A stretch of DNA of 64,000 bases from Petrachloros mirabilis ULC683 (GTDB lineage: Bacteria; Cyanobacteriota; Cyanobacteriia; Thermosynechococcales; Thermosynechococcaceae). The DNA lies in contig NZ_WVIC01000012.1 in NCBI RefSeq assembly GCF_009939295.1, positions 29,418 to 93,417 on the forward strand. The letters run 5' to 3'. The translations under genes were made by a program, and so were the position numbers. Below the pieces are notes generated by a model. That model was given only the letters and a program-made list of their open reading frames with translations. It was not told where the DNA came from and ran no database searches. Each line of letters begins with the position of its first letter. Within the stretch, counting starts at the first letter, position 1. This document shows, piece after piece, positions 53,944 through 62,856 of this stretch.

Positions 53944-54048
53944 ACGCTGAGTCGCCTAAATCAAGGGGTAGGAGACCTGGTGGACAGGTGCATCAGGAGA
54001 AACCGACCGTGCAGTTGAGCTGTTCTTGGCATTGGGAATCGGAGGCCC

Positions 54049-55728
54049 ATGATCGAGCTTGAATGCCTGCCCTTCGGTGCAGGACAAAGGGGTGAGGGTG
54101 TTTGTTTACGCTTGCAGATCGGCCCTTGTAGCATCCTTCTAGACTGCGGTTTACACGATGTTACTTCCCTCAAACAGGTGGCAGTGTCCAGCCAGTCTGC
54201 TTGGCCGGTGGACTTAGTTTTTTGCTCCCATGCTCACCCCGATCACGCTCGGGGCCTTCTGCCTCTTTCCCAGGCATTTCCTGGCTTACCCATTTATGCC
54301 AGTGAGATGACGACCCATCTGTTGCCCCTCAACTGGGCAACATCCAACTGGCCAGATACCTCCTGGTGCCAAGCTCTCCCCTGGCGAGTTCCTCTGGAAT
54401 TTCAGGATGGTCTGACGGTGGAGTTGTTTCCCGCAGGCCATTTGCCAGGTGCTGCTGCCTTTTTAATCACCTATACCTCTGCTGAGGTGGGGTCAAAGCC
54501 GGTGAGTTTGCTGTACACGGGCGACTTTTTCCTGTCCAATGGCCGTCTAGCAGAAGGGCTACCCCTAGCAGAATTGCGAGGGCTAGCCCCCGATGTTTTG
54601 ATCGTAGAAGGCAGCTACGGCACCGCTCGGTTTCCCCATCGACGGCAACAAGAAAACCAACTGGCAGAACAAATCTTACAAAGCATCCAACAGGGGTTTA
54701 ACGTGATGTTGCCAGTACCCGTATTGGGGGTTGGCCAGGAAATTCTGGTGCTGCTGCGCAGCCATCACTTGTTTACCGGGCAAGATCTCGATATCTGGGT
54801 GGAGCCTGCGATCGCAGCCGGATGTGACGCCTACCTAGAGGTTTTGCCTCATCTTCCTGCCACCGTTCAAAACTTTGCGCGCCACCAACCCTTATTTTGG
54901 GACACTCGGGTGCGTCCTCGGGTGCGTCGGCTAGAAACTGACCCAACCCTGAACATTGCCCAGACCCCCTGTATTGCCCTAGTAGAAGAAACGACCCAAG
55001 TAGATCAGTACTGTCAGCCTGGACGACCCTGGTTGTTGCTGTTGCCCCAACATCCCCCTCACCCTATGGTGGCATCGTCTTCCCCAACAGACTCGCAACC
55101 CATTTCCCTGACCCAAAATTTAGATCTGACCGTTGCGTATCTTCAGAAACTCCTTCACAGCGGGAAATTAACCTACGATACTTACCTCCTAGCCGAGCAC
55201 AGTGACGGCCCAGGCACCACCCAACTGATTCATAACCTGCGCCCCCAGCATGTGATTTTTGTGCATGGTTCTCCCACCTACCTCGCCGACTTAACCAGTT
55301 TGGACGAACTTAGCAATCGCTACCATTTGCATTCTCCAGCCGCTGGCACCTGCCTGGAACTTCCCCTTGGAGAAACCCTACTGCAACCGCCCCCCACAAG
55401 CATGGATGCCACCTACGAAGGGGAATTGTTTGAAGCAGAAACCGGGGTGGCCGTGACTTTGCCCAACCGAATTACCGCAGATCCGCGCTGGATGCGGTTT
55501 GCTGATACCGGCTTGGTTGAGGCAATTTGGCAGGGTGAAATGCTCGTCTTGCGGGGGCGCTCACAGCGGGAACTTCTGATGGGCGCAGCCCGCCAAATCA
55601 CCCCTGCCAATGGAGACTGCTGTGCCACCTGTTTGCACTATCGGGGGGGGCGCTGTTGGAACTCTGATTCCGCCTTATTTGAATTCAAAGTTGCCCCAGA
55701 AGGATACTGCCCTGGCTTTACAGCCTAA
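54049..55728 (+). CDS. MBL-fold hydrolase, beta-CASP-like, with Cys-rich tail
   Basis: A 559-residue protein. The metal site is FCSHAHPDHARG (His61, His63, Asp65, His66). GHLPGAAAFLI and TGDFFLSN supply further ligands. An IFVHG segment near 390 fits the C-terminal His motif of beta-CASP nucleases (CPSF/RNase J type). The tail after residue 525 carries CCATCLHYRGGRCWNSD and GYC, a possible metal-binding knuckle rarely attached to this fold. GGAGG lies four bases before the ATG. Nucleic-acid cleavage is likely but unproven. Confidence 0.85.
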   Translation: MIELECLPFGAGQRGEGVCLRLQIGPCSILLDCGLHDVTSLKQVAVSSQSAWPVDLVFCSHAHPDHARGLLPLSQAFPGLPIYASEMTTHLLPLNWATSNWPDTSWCQALPWRVPLEFQDGLTVELFPAGHLPGAAAFLITYTSAEVGSKPVSLLYTGDFFLSNGRLAEGLPLAELRGLAPDVLIVEGSYGTARFPHRRQQENQLAEQILQSIQQGFNVMLPVPVLGVGQEILVLLRSHHLFTGQDLDIWVEPAIAAGCDAYLEVLPHLPATVQNFARHQPLFWDTRVRPRVRRLETDPTLNIAQTPCIALVEETTQVDQYCQPGRPWLLLLPQHPPHPMVASSSPTDSQPISLTQNLDLTVAYLQKLLHSGKLTYDTYLLAEHSDGPGTTQLIHNLRPQHVIFVHGSPTYLADLTSLDELSNRYHLHSPAAGTCLELPLGETLLQPPPTSMDATYEGELFEAETGVAVTLPNRITADPRWMRFADTGLVEAIWQGEMLVLRGRSQRELLMGAARQITPANGDCCATCLHYRGGRCWNSDSALFEFKVAPEGYCPGFTA

Positions 55729-55754
55729 GCTTGTCAATGAATCCTGACAGATCC

Positions 55755-55966
55755 CTAGTGTTGCGTCAGGAAAATTTCGAGGGGTCGCAGACTCTCAAAA
55801 TTTCACCCCCATCAACTTTTGAGTACACATCGATCCTTTAAGACAAAGTTATAGCGATCCTCACCTGAGTGAGGTACGAAGTGTGGGGGTTCCACCCCCA
55901 CGCAGGGGGCACTGCCCCCTGCACCCCATGCACTCCATTGATCTGTAAATCGCTATAACAGACTAA
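55755..55966. mobile_element. MITE-D copy 3, interrupted by MITE-C copy 3
   Basis: The left end is CTAGTGTTGCGTCAGG and the interior carries the AAATTTC...CTCAAAATTTC stem. At 55850 it is broken by MITE-C. Sequence after that element (ACAGACTAA) completes the D-family terminus (compare the AAAGTTGACAG end of copy 1). The junction bases are TA on both sides. Confidence 0.75.
55850..55957. mobile_element. MITE-C copy 3 nested in MITE-D
   Basis: A 108-bp element with ends TATAGCGATCC and AAATCGCTATA. Relative to copy 2, the G-C pair near each tip has become A-T on both ends, keeping the ends complementary. Two inner hairpins are present, as in copy 2. It is flanked by TA dinucleotides that duplicate the TA of the D element, as expected for IS630/Tc1-type insertion. 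Confidence 0.85.
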
Positions 55967-56278
55967 TTAGTCTGAATTGGCATCTGGGTATGGCTTGCGA
56001 ATCTGTTCAGCTTCAGGACAATCCTCTGAAACTAGTGGATCGACATCTCCCTTGGGAACAGCGGCCAATTTTCGGGTCACCGCTCCAATGCTATCAAGAC
56101 GCACCATTTCTTCCCAGGCACAAATTTCGTCTTCTTCTTCGGTTTCGTACCTTACTGTGACCAGATCGCCTTCTATGTCAGTGATACTGGCGCGCTCTAG
56201 CCAACGCTGCTGATCCCGCAAGAAAATCCACACTTCTTGACCATCGTTGTAGAGCTGATAGATCTTGCGGTGTAGCAT
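55967..56278 (-). CDS. Conserved small cyanobacterial protein (possibly DUF6679)
   Basis: A 103-residue protein. MLHRKIYQLYNDGQEVWIFL opens a beta-rich fold, followed by RWLERASITDIEGDLVTVRY, then an acidic EEEDEICAWEEMVRLDSIGA. These match a widely conserved cyanobacterial protein that I believe is DUF6679. No catalytic motif is seen. Its stop (TAA, at 55969-55967) sits next to the MITE-D terminus. Function unknown. Confidence 0.75.
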   Translation of the reverse strand: MLHRKIYQLYNDGQEVWIFLRDQQRWLERASITDIEGDLVTVRYETEEEDEICAWEEMVRLDSIGAVTRKLAAVPKGDVDPLVSEDCPEAEQIRKPYPDANSD

Positions 56279-56559
56279 AGATTGCCTCTCCTAAACAAAG
56301 TTCTACAACTGCTTGTTCTGGGCACGGTAGCATCCCACTTCCTGTCAGATGTCCAGCAATTGCGCTCAACCCCGAACTCCAGTGTAGTTCATGGATGTGG
56401 GAATGACGCCTGGCCAGGTTGTCGGTCTAACCCGTTTGAAACCCGTCGTAGGCGGTTTTGAATTGCCCTGAGTGTAGCAACAATTCTTGTCAGATGGGCT
56501 GCTGCGCTTAAAATTCACAAATTTATTACACTTGAGCCAGGGCGATCTGGGATGAGGGG

Positions 56560-57453
56560 ATGACAAAGAGTAAAGATTCAATTTTTGAACGCTTCTTGGC
56601 ACCGCTATTTCACATTCTTCTAGATCAACCAGAACTGCAGTCACGCTATGCCCAAACAGATTGGACAGCAGCACGAGAGCGCTGGGAAGATCTATCTCTA
56701 GTCTACCCCAGTTACTACCAAAACCAGACCTATCACAGCATTGCCCAAGGCTATCTCTCCCCTGAGGCGGCGGTGACCTATGATCCGATCACGGAGTGGG
56801 TCATTGTGCCCCACGAAGCTTGGGTGCGTCAATCCCTGATTGATCGAGTTCAAGGGTGGCCTCGGCGTATTTTAGACTTAGGCTGTGGCACCGGCACCCA
56901 ATCCTTGATGCTCAAACAAGCTTTTCCGAGTGCTCAGGTCACTGGGATTGATCTGTCGCCCTATATGCTGTTCATGGCAGAGCATAAAGCCCAGCAAGCT
57001 CACCAAATCATCACCTGGAAACATGGGGATGTTCAACATGTATCTCTGGAAGCGAACTGCTTCGATGTGATTACAGCCGCGTTGCTTTTTCATGAGACCC
57101 CCCCTTCGGTAACCCAACAAATTTTGCGGGAAGCCTTTCGACTGCTAACACCTGGGGGACAGATTCTCATCTTGGATGCCAATCAGGAAACCTTACGCGG
57201 GTTACCCTGGCTGCAAGATTTATTTGAGGAACCCTATATTGAAGCCTATGCGTCAGGTTGGATAGAGGATTGGCTGGAGCTGGCTGGTTTTGTGACGATC
57301 TCGACCGAAAATCAATGGTGGGCTAGTCAACTGACCTGGGCGATGAAGCCCCTCCCCAGCCAAAGTCGAACTCAGTCGGTATTTGTTGGCATCAGTCCAG
57401 ATGAGCGGGAGCGCCTCTATGATCTGCCCTCATATCCCTTGAATCCGGCTTGA
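56560..57453 (+). CDS. Class I SAM-dependent methyltransferase
   Basis: A 297-residue enzyme. Motif I ILDLGCGTGTQSLML is near residue 104, motif II acidic end VTGIDLSPYML near 128, then DVITAALLFHETPPS and LLTPGGQILILDANQE. The N-terminal 100 residues (LAPLFHILLDQPELQSRYAQ) form a helical cap seen in cyanobacterial methylases with small-molecule substrates. The substrate is not evident. It stands alone. Confidence 0.88.
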   Translation: MTKSKDSIFERFLAPLFHILLDQPELQSRYAQTDWTAARERWEDLSLVYPSYYQNQTYHSIAQGYLSPEAAVTYDPITEWVIVPHEAWVRQSLIDRVQGWPRRILDLGCGTGTQSLMLKQAFPSAQVTGIDLSPYMLFMAEHKAQQAHQIITWKHGDVQHVSLEANCFDVITAALLFHETPPSVTQQILREAFRLLTPGGQILILDANQETLRGLPWLQDLFEEPYIEAYASGWIEDWLELAGFVTISTENQWWASQLTWAMKPLPSQSRTQSVFVGISPDERERLYDLPSYPLNPA

Positions 57454-57523
57454 CAGAACCCTAGCCTGCTCTTTGGCTAGCTTTCCTAGGGATGAATACC
57501 GATTTTGCAGCATTGGGGCAAGG

Positions 57524-57637
57524 ATGCTGCTCCGTGAATACGCGGAAATTTTGACCTGGTGGGCATTTCAGGCATTTCTCGTGATCCTTTCCCTGGGCAC
57601 TCTGGGTATGTTGAGCCTAGAGAGAGGTCGAGATTAG
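57524..57637 (+). CDS. Possible 37-residue single-helix membrane protein
   Basis: An ATG preceded by AAGG opens MLLREYAEILTWWAFQAF, then LVILSLGTLGML, then ends LERGRD. The charge layout (acidic N-side, hydrophobic 18-20 residues, basic end) suits a tiny membrane subunit. I do not recognise it. It could be chance, but it is a clean frame in an otherwise gene-free gap. Confidence 0.35.
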   Translation: MLLREYAEILTWWAFQAFLVILSLGTLGMLSLERGRD

Positions 57638-57837
57638 GGAGCCAGTTTGCAGTCTTCTGAAGTGCTCCCTCTCCTGGGGGGACTCATTTGCCCTTGGGTT
57701 GCTTGTCTGGCCTGGTCTGGGTCTGTTTCCCTGCACTCCAAGTGATCTGGAGTATTGCGATCACTCATTTGCATTCTTTACTGTTCAGTCTTTTTGTAGC
57801 GACTACTATGATCACGCCTCTGCGCCGCCACCGAACC

Positions 57838-58182
57838 ATGCCTCTTAAAACGATTACGCGTCAACAACTTCAGCAGGGTGGTGTGAGTGCTTATCAGGCT
57901 CGCCGGATTACCGATCAATTGGTACCGATTGCTGTCGAGGGCAGAACCAAAGTCTATGCTCTTCAAGACGTAATTGCTGCAATGCGGTCTCAACTGGCGG
58001 AGCCACACTATCAGCCCCAGACCCGCAAGGCGCTCAAAGCGCTGCTGAATGACTTGCTCAAGCGCCTTGATAATGTGGTTGAGGCACCCTTTGGCAAATC
58101 CCCGGAAGAGAAGATGAGTTTCTATGTCTACCGGATTTTAGAGCAGTCTAAGCCTGATAAGTCAAGACCCTCAGCGGAGTGA
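57838..58182 (+). CDS. Small hypothetical protein with an N-terminal HTH-like segment
   Basis: A 114-residue protein from ATG 57838 (57808 and 57688 are alternative starts). TITRQQLQQGGVSAYQARRITDQLVPIAVEGR looks like a winged-helix or MerR-like DNA-binding start when read in parts: TRQQLQQGGVSAYQARRI then VYALQDVIAAM. The C-terminal half, RKALKALLNDLLKRLDNVV, is helical. No family is recognised. It is followed by MITE-A copy 4. Confidence 0.6.
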   Translation: MPLKTITRQQLQQGGVSAYQARRITDQLVPIAVEGRTKVYALQDVIAAMRSQLAEPHYQPQTRKALKALLNDLLKRLDNVVEAPFGKSPEEKMSFYVYRILEQSKPDKSRPSAE

Positions 58183-58196
58183 CCCCCCTCAGCGCT

Positions 58197-58397
58197 TCTA
58201 CAGTGTACACACATCTCTGGATAAACCCATTTCGCTTTGCATTAGCCCCCCCGGCCCCCCTCGCGCAGCGTGCCCACAGGGCGTAATTCTGGGGGGAGAT
58301 CAACAAAAATTGGGACTATATCCCCCCCAGAATTGGGGGCTAGGGGGGCGAGTGCAAGGATTTTGAATCTTGGCAAGACTTGTGTGTACACGGTAGC
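58197..58397. mobile_element. MITE-A copy 4
   Basis: A 201-bp element with ends TCTACAGTGTACACACA and TGTGTGTACACGGTAGC. The flanks TCAGCGCT (left) and TCAGGGCT (right) match 7 of 8. The right flank contains the stop codon of the ABC exporter. The interior shares the CCCCCTCGCG-CAGCGTGCCC block with copy 3. Confidence 0.8.
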
Positions 58398-60398
58398 TCA
58401 GGGCTCAGGGTGCTGAAATTCTGAGGTGGAAATCATTCGCCACTGCTGCCCTTCTGTCAATTCTAGTACCCACTGGTGGTAGTCTAGGAGGCTGGGACGG
58501 TGCCCTACGCTTATATATTGCAAATTCAGGCTTTGCAGAAGCTGGTAAAATTGGCGCTCGTTACCCACGTCTAGGGCGCTGGTGGCTTCGTCGAGCATGA
58601 CATACTTGGGCTGATTAAGGAGAATCCGAGCGAGGGCGAGTCGCTGTTGCTCTCCTAGGGAGAGCACCGTGGGCCAATCTCGCTCAACCGCTAAACCGCC
58701 CATCCGCTCGATCAGGTCGGGAAGGTTGACCATCTTAAGGGCTTCGGTAATTTCAGTATCGTCGATGTTTTCGCGCAGATTGGGGTAAATGAGCTGCTCT
58801 CGCAAGCTACCTAGCAGCATATAGGGCTTTTGGGGCAAGAAGAGTATCTCGCTGTTGTCAGGCCGCTCGATGGTGCCGCTGCCGTTGGTCCATAGACCTG
58901 CGATCGCACGCATCAAGGAACTCTTACCACAGCCACTTGCCCCAATAATCAACAAAGTCTCCTGGGGTTGAAGTTGCAGGGAGAGATTCTCAAACAAGAT
59001 CCGTTCCGCATTGGGGGTGCGGAGGGTGACCTGACGCAAATGGAAATGAGGTGCCAAGTAGGTCTGAATTTTCTCGGGTGCTTCGCCTCTTGTCCCTTCA
59101 GTCTTGAATTTGAAGTGCTCAAACAGGCGACCCAAACGCTCGATGCTGGCAGCAAAAGCAGAAAGATCTTGAATCCGAGCCGGGATCAGTGAGAGGGCAC
59201 CCAACACCATCTGAAAGGCAAAAATGCTCTGGCCAATGGTGCCGAAGTCAACCTGCTCTGCAAAATAAAGCGGCGCAATGATCACATAGGGTACCAAACG
59301 AGCGAAGTAGTTATAGGCGTACTGAAAGATGTCCAGAAAGGCGAGCCAGATGATCAACAAATCATAATTTCTGATCGCATCCATCAGTCGTTCGCCAACT
59401 TGTTTTTTCTCTAGATCTTCACCGCGATAGAAGGCAATAGATTCGGCATTGTCTCGCACATGCACCATGCCATAGCGGAAATTACCCTCTAACATCAGCT
59501 GATCAAAGTTGATTTTGATCAGCCGTGTTCCAATCACAAGCGCTACCAGGGTGCCAATGGTGACGTAGCCTACCAGCCCTAGGGTCAACTGGCGTGAAAT
59601 GCTCAACAAAATCCCGGTAAACGCAACCAGATCTAGAATTGAATTGAGAATGTCCAGCAGAATATCTAGAATGGTGACCGTAAAGGCGCGAACATCTTCG
59701 GTGATCCGTTGATCGGGGTTGTCAATTTCAGTATTTGCGGCATTGGAATCAAGCTCGTAGTAAGAGCGATCTTGAAAATATTCTTTTAGATAGGTCTCCG
59801 TTAGCCATTCTCGCCAGAACAGAGCCAGCTTTCGGCGAATGTATCGATACCCAATCAAAATCGGGATGGCAACAATCAAGGTAATGCCATAAACACCGAG
59901 AAACTGCCAAAAGACGTTTGGATCCCTAGCATTAAGGGCATTGTCGATAAATCGAAAGACATAGCTAAGGATCACGTTCAAGCCGCTAACCACAAAGGCC
60001 AGGAACAGCAATAGCCCCAGAACAAACCACTGTCTCCAGCGCCCCCGCAGTTTGTTGCGAAAAAGGCCAAAGATGACCCCACTGACGAGAAGGCCACCAG
60101 TTGCCACATACAACACCGGGGAGTTCAGCAAGGCGTTGACATTTTCGACCAACCCAGCGGCCAATTCCGTAAAGAAAACTGGAAAAGTCACTTGACCCAG
60201 AAGCGTCAGCCCCACGGCGACAAAGAAGGCTGACGAGATCACGAAGATCAATTGGGTCGCCAGCAGCCCAAAAAAGCGCAAAGAGCTGCCAGGTTCTGGT
60301 GGATAAAAATAGGGCTGGGCAACTTCGACGAACTGTTGCCACAACCGACGGTCAAAGCGAAATCTGGGACGACTGAGATCCGGTGCCGCTGAGGTCAT
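58398..60398 (-). CDS. SbmA/ABCD-like ABC exporter (fused permease-ATPase)
   Basis: A 666-residue half-transporter. About six membrane helices lie in residues 40-400, with the ABC_membrane_2 type sequence WREWLTETYLKEYFQDRSYY and ITEDVRAFT. The ATPase has Walker A IIGASGCGKSSLMRAIAGLW near residue 482, signature LSLGEQQRLALARILL (the LSGGQ variant common in this branch), and Walker B YVMLDEATSALD. Relatives include SbmA/BacA-like peptide and vitamin B12-type importers and peroxisomal ABCD proteins. The substrate is unknown. Its stop lies in the target duplication of MITE-A copy 4. Confidence 0.92.
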   Translation of the reverse strand: MTSAAPDLSRPRFRFDRRLWQQFVEVAQPYFYPPEPGSSLRFFGLLATQLIFVISSAFFVAVGLTLLGQVTFPVFFTELAAGLVENVNALLNSPVLYVATGGLLVSGVIFGLFRNKLRGRWRQWFVLGLLLFLAFVVSGLNVILSYVFRFIDNALNARDPNVFWQFLGVYGITLIVAIPILIGYRYIRRKLALFWREWLTETYLKEYFQDRSYYELDSNAANTEIDNPDQRITEDVRAFTVTILDILLDILNSILDLVAFTGILLSISRQLTLGLVGYVTIGTLVALVIGTRLIKINFDQLMLEGNFRYGMVHVRDNAESIAFYRGEDLEKKQVGERLMDAIRNYDLLIIWLAFLDIFQYAYNYFARLVPYVIIAPLYFAEQVDFGTIGQSIFAFQMVLGALSLIPARIQDLSAFAASIERLGRLFEHFKFKTEGTRGEAPEKIQTYLAPHFHLRQVTLRTPNAERILFENLSLQLQPQETLLIIGASGCGKSSLMRAIAGLWTNGSGTIERPDNSEILFLPQKPYMLLGSLREQLIYPNLRENIDDTEITEALKMVNLPDLIERMGGLAVERDWPTVLSLGEQQRLALARILLNQPKYVMLDEATSALDVGNERQFYQLLQSLNLQYISVGHRPSLLDYHQWVLELTEGQQWRMISTSEFQHPEP

Positions 60399-60552
60399 TA
60401 GTGATCAGGCTATAAATGAACGTAAAAAAATAAACGTGAATGATCGAAGTCAACACCAAGTATGACTGCAACAAGCACGCTTGCATTCTGACAGGATAGC
60501 AAACTAGGGCGCAGCACCTTTGCAGGGGGGATAGGTTGCCAGACGGCTCTGC

Positions 60553-60663
60553 TTAATACTGCCTGAGAAGTTGGGGAAGATAGTCGAAGCAATCTACTTC
60601 GACCCCTTCTTGCAGGAGTTGAGCCACCTGTTCTTTAGAGGTGATCTGCCCTTTGAGGGTCAT
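60553..60663 (-). CDS. Possible 36-residue protein downstream of nblS
   Basis: An ATG four bases after the nblS stop opens MTLKGQITSKEQVAQLLQEG, ending VEVDCFDYLPQLLRQY. It has an amphipathic helix with good codon character, and close spacing suggests translational coupling. It is too short for family assignment. It could be a small partner of the kinase or the end of a lost gene. Confidence 0.4.
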   Translation of the reverse strand: MTLKGQITSKEQVAQLLQEGVEVDCFDYLPQLLRQY

Positions 60664-60667
60664 ATCA

Positions 60668-62623
60668 TTAAAGCTTTGGAGAAATCTTAACATTGGCTGA
60701 CAGGAACTCAGAATGAGCCTCTGTTGACAAAAGATGATCCTGATAGACTTCTAGATCAAACCAGAAGGTGGTGCCCACGCCCACCTCGCTAATTAGATTG
60801 ACCTTAGCATGGTGCTTTTCCATGATGTTGCGGACAATCGAAAGCCCCAATCCAGTTCCTTCTAAGGTATGAACCCGATTTTCTACCCGGAAAAAGCGAT
60901 CGAAGATAGCAGCTTGATCATCTCGATCAATGCCAATGCCGGTATCTGAAACTTCTACCCGGACTTGGGGCAGATGCTCCCCGGTGATTGCATGGGTGAT
61001 TTGATAAGCTCGAATGGCGACTCGCCCACCGCTTAGGGTGAACTTGAGAGCATTGCCGACGAGGTTGGTAAACACCTGCAACAGCAGGTCATAATTGCCC
61101 AAAATTGGGGGTAAGTCGGGTTCGATACTTTGCTCAATTTCAATGCCTTTGTCACGGGCATTGAGCTGATAGGTGCGTAGGGTTTGCTCAATGGGCTGCG
61201 CCAGATCAATGGCCTCAAATCGATATTGTTTCCCAGACTCCAGCCGCGATAGATCGAGGACATCATTGACTAAGCGGGTGAGCCGATCGGTTTCATGGTT
61301 GGCAGTTTCTAAAAATTCGTGCCGATCGGTTTCACTCAGCTCTTCGCCATATTCGTGCAGCGTCTCAATAAAAGATTTGATGTTGAAGAGTGGGGTGCGC
61401 AGTTCATGGGAAACATTACTAATAAACTGGCTTTTGGCTTCATTGAGTTCGACTTCTCGGGTAATATCTTGAACTGTGACGGCAACCCCTTTGGGTTTTT
61501 CTCGGTACTGATCTAAGACGGTGGTCAGCAAGATTCTGAGGGTACGCAGGTTCGGATCTTGCAGGGTGATGCGAAACTCTCCGCCCTCACATTCGCCCGT
61601 TGCGGTTTGGCAGAGGGGGCGGGTTAGCTCTACTCGCACTGGGTCGGGGAGATTCACTAATACACTTTCCATGAGAATTTCTCGGCTCTCCCAGCCAAAC
61701 AGGCGACGGGCGGCAGGGTTGGCCAAGACAATTTCTAGGTCTGGATTGAGCAGTAAGGCTCCATCTGCGATGGTGGAAACGAGGGTTTCTAATTTGGCTT
61801 TTTCAGCAGTGAGTTCTTCAATATTTTGTTCTTCGTAGCGCTCTAGGCGCTCGGCCATGTCATTAAAGCTAAAAATGAGTTCACCAAGTTCACCGCCAAA
61901 TGGCAAGTCTACACGCTGCTTAAAGTTGCCATCGGCAATATTTTTAACCCCTACCACCAATTCTTTAATGGGTTTAGTAATAATCAGCGCATTAAAAACT
62001 GCACCCAAAATAAACATAACCCAAATGGCAATAAAGACCGCGATGGTGACATCTCGGGTCAGATGTGATGAGGTGACAACGGTGGCGTTAGGGTTGATGC
62101 CAATGGCCATCATGCCCAAATAGCGATCGCCTTGCATCAGTGGCACAAAGACATCGGCAACTTCGCCATCGGGGGTCATGTGCTGTCGCACCATAATTGC
62201 TCCAGACTGGGGACCATAATTGTCAGGGAGCTGAATGCGGCGGCGTAGAGTTAAAGAATTATTGACCTGAGATTCTGAAAAAGGAATGCCATAGTAGATA
62301 TTGCCCTGCTCATCAGCGTAGAGCATATAGCGCACACTGGTGGTGCGACGGTAAAAACGCCGCGAGAAGTCTGCTAGGGTTTCATAGTCATGTTCGGCGA
62401 CGAGGGGCGCGACGTTGGCCGATAGCAGTAGACCTAGATCTTGGCCAAAGCGAGTATCTTGCAGACGGGCATCTTGTTGAATGCTGTTGACGGCCCAAAA
62501 GGTGAGAGCGCTCATCAACAACGACACCACCAAGGTGGCGACAGCCATCAAGCGAGTTTGAATATTAAACTCTGCCCACCAATGGGCAAGAGTATCTTTG
62601 ACGTTTTGGAATACGTAAATCAA
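60668..62623 (-). CDS. nblS: Sensor histidine kinase NblS (Hik33)
   Basis: A 651-residue membrane kinase. Helices are near residues 24-45 and 192-213, with an extracytoplasmic sensor between them (DYETLADFSRRFYRRTTSVRYM). HAMP (KPIKELVVGVKNIADGNF) and PAS (ADGALLLNPDLEIVLANPAARRLFG) domains follow. The phospho-acceptor is His406 in ISNVSHELRTPLFNIK. The ATPase domain has VGNALKFT, VSDTGIGID and GTGLGLSIV. It matches NblS/Hik33/DspA, essential for high-light, cold and nutrient responses through RpaB. The start is TTG with GAGG nine bases upstream. Confidence 0.95.
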   Translation of the reverse strand: MIYVFQNVKDTLAHWWAEFNIQTRLMAVATLVVSLLMSALTFWAVNSIQQDARLQDTRFGQDLGLLLSANVAPLVAEHDYETLADFSRRFYRRTTSVRYMLYADEQGNIYYGIPFSESQVNNSLTLRRRIQLPDNYGPQSGAIMVRQHMTPDGEVADVFVPLMQGDRYLGMMAIGINPNATVVTSSHLTRDVTIAVFIAIWVMFILGAVFNALIITKPIKELVVGVKNIADGNFKQRVDLPFGGELGELIFSFNDMAERLERYEEQNIEELTAEKAKLETLVSTIADGALLLNPDLEIVLANPAARRLFGWESREILMESVLVNLPDPVRVELTRPLCQTATGECEGGEFRITLQDPNLRTLRILLTTVLDQYREKPKGVAVTVQDITREVELNEAKSQFISNVSHELRTPLFNIKSFIETLHEYGEELSETDRHEFLETANHETDRLTRLVNDVLDLSRLESGKQYRFEAIDLAQPIEQTLRTYQLNARDKGIEIEQSIEPDLPPILGNYDLLLQVFTNLVGNALKFTLSGGRVAIRAYQITHAITGEHLPQVRVEVSDTGIGIDRDDQAAIFDRFFRVENRVHTLEGTGLGLSIVRNIMEKHHAKVNLISEVGVGTTFWFDLEVYQDHLLSTEAHSEFLSANVKISPKL

Positions 62624-62747
62624 GGCTTGTCCTCGCTGGACAACTTAATCTGAAGACCCATCAGGGAGAAGGGAACAGCACTACTGAGCCGATCTTGTTT
62701 ACATTTTTGCACGATCTCGGAATCCTCGGGAGAGTGATAGTGATGCA

Positions 62748-62856
62748 CTAGTGTTTCGTCAGGAAAATTTTGATGGGCAAAGGCTCTCAAAATTTAACCC
62801 CATTCTCCTTCTATGGCTGAATTCTATCCCTCAAATCAAAGCTGACAGACCGCTAG
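62748..62856. mobile_element. MITE-D copy 4
   Basis: A 109-bp element with complete ends CTAGTGTTTCGTCAG and CTGACAGACCGCTAG, matching as inverted repeats at 11 of 15. The inner stem AAAATTTTGATGGGC and CTCTCAAAATTT is weaker than in copy 1. It lies in the 447-bp gap upstream of nblS, where no gene is visible. Confidence 0.75.

Noticed and set aside
13249..58397. The C/G-run repeats as a CRISPR array
   Set aside because: They are dispersed single elements with inverted ends, not tandem direct repeats with spacers. No cas gene is present.
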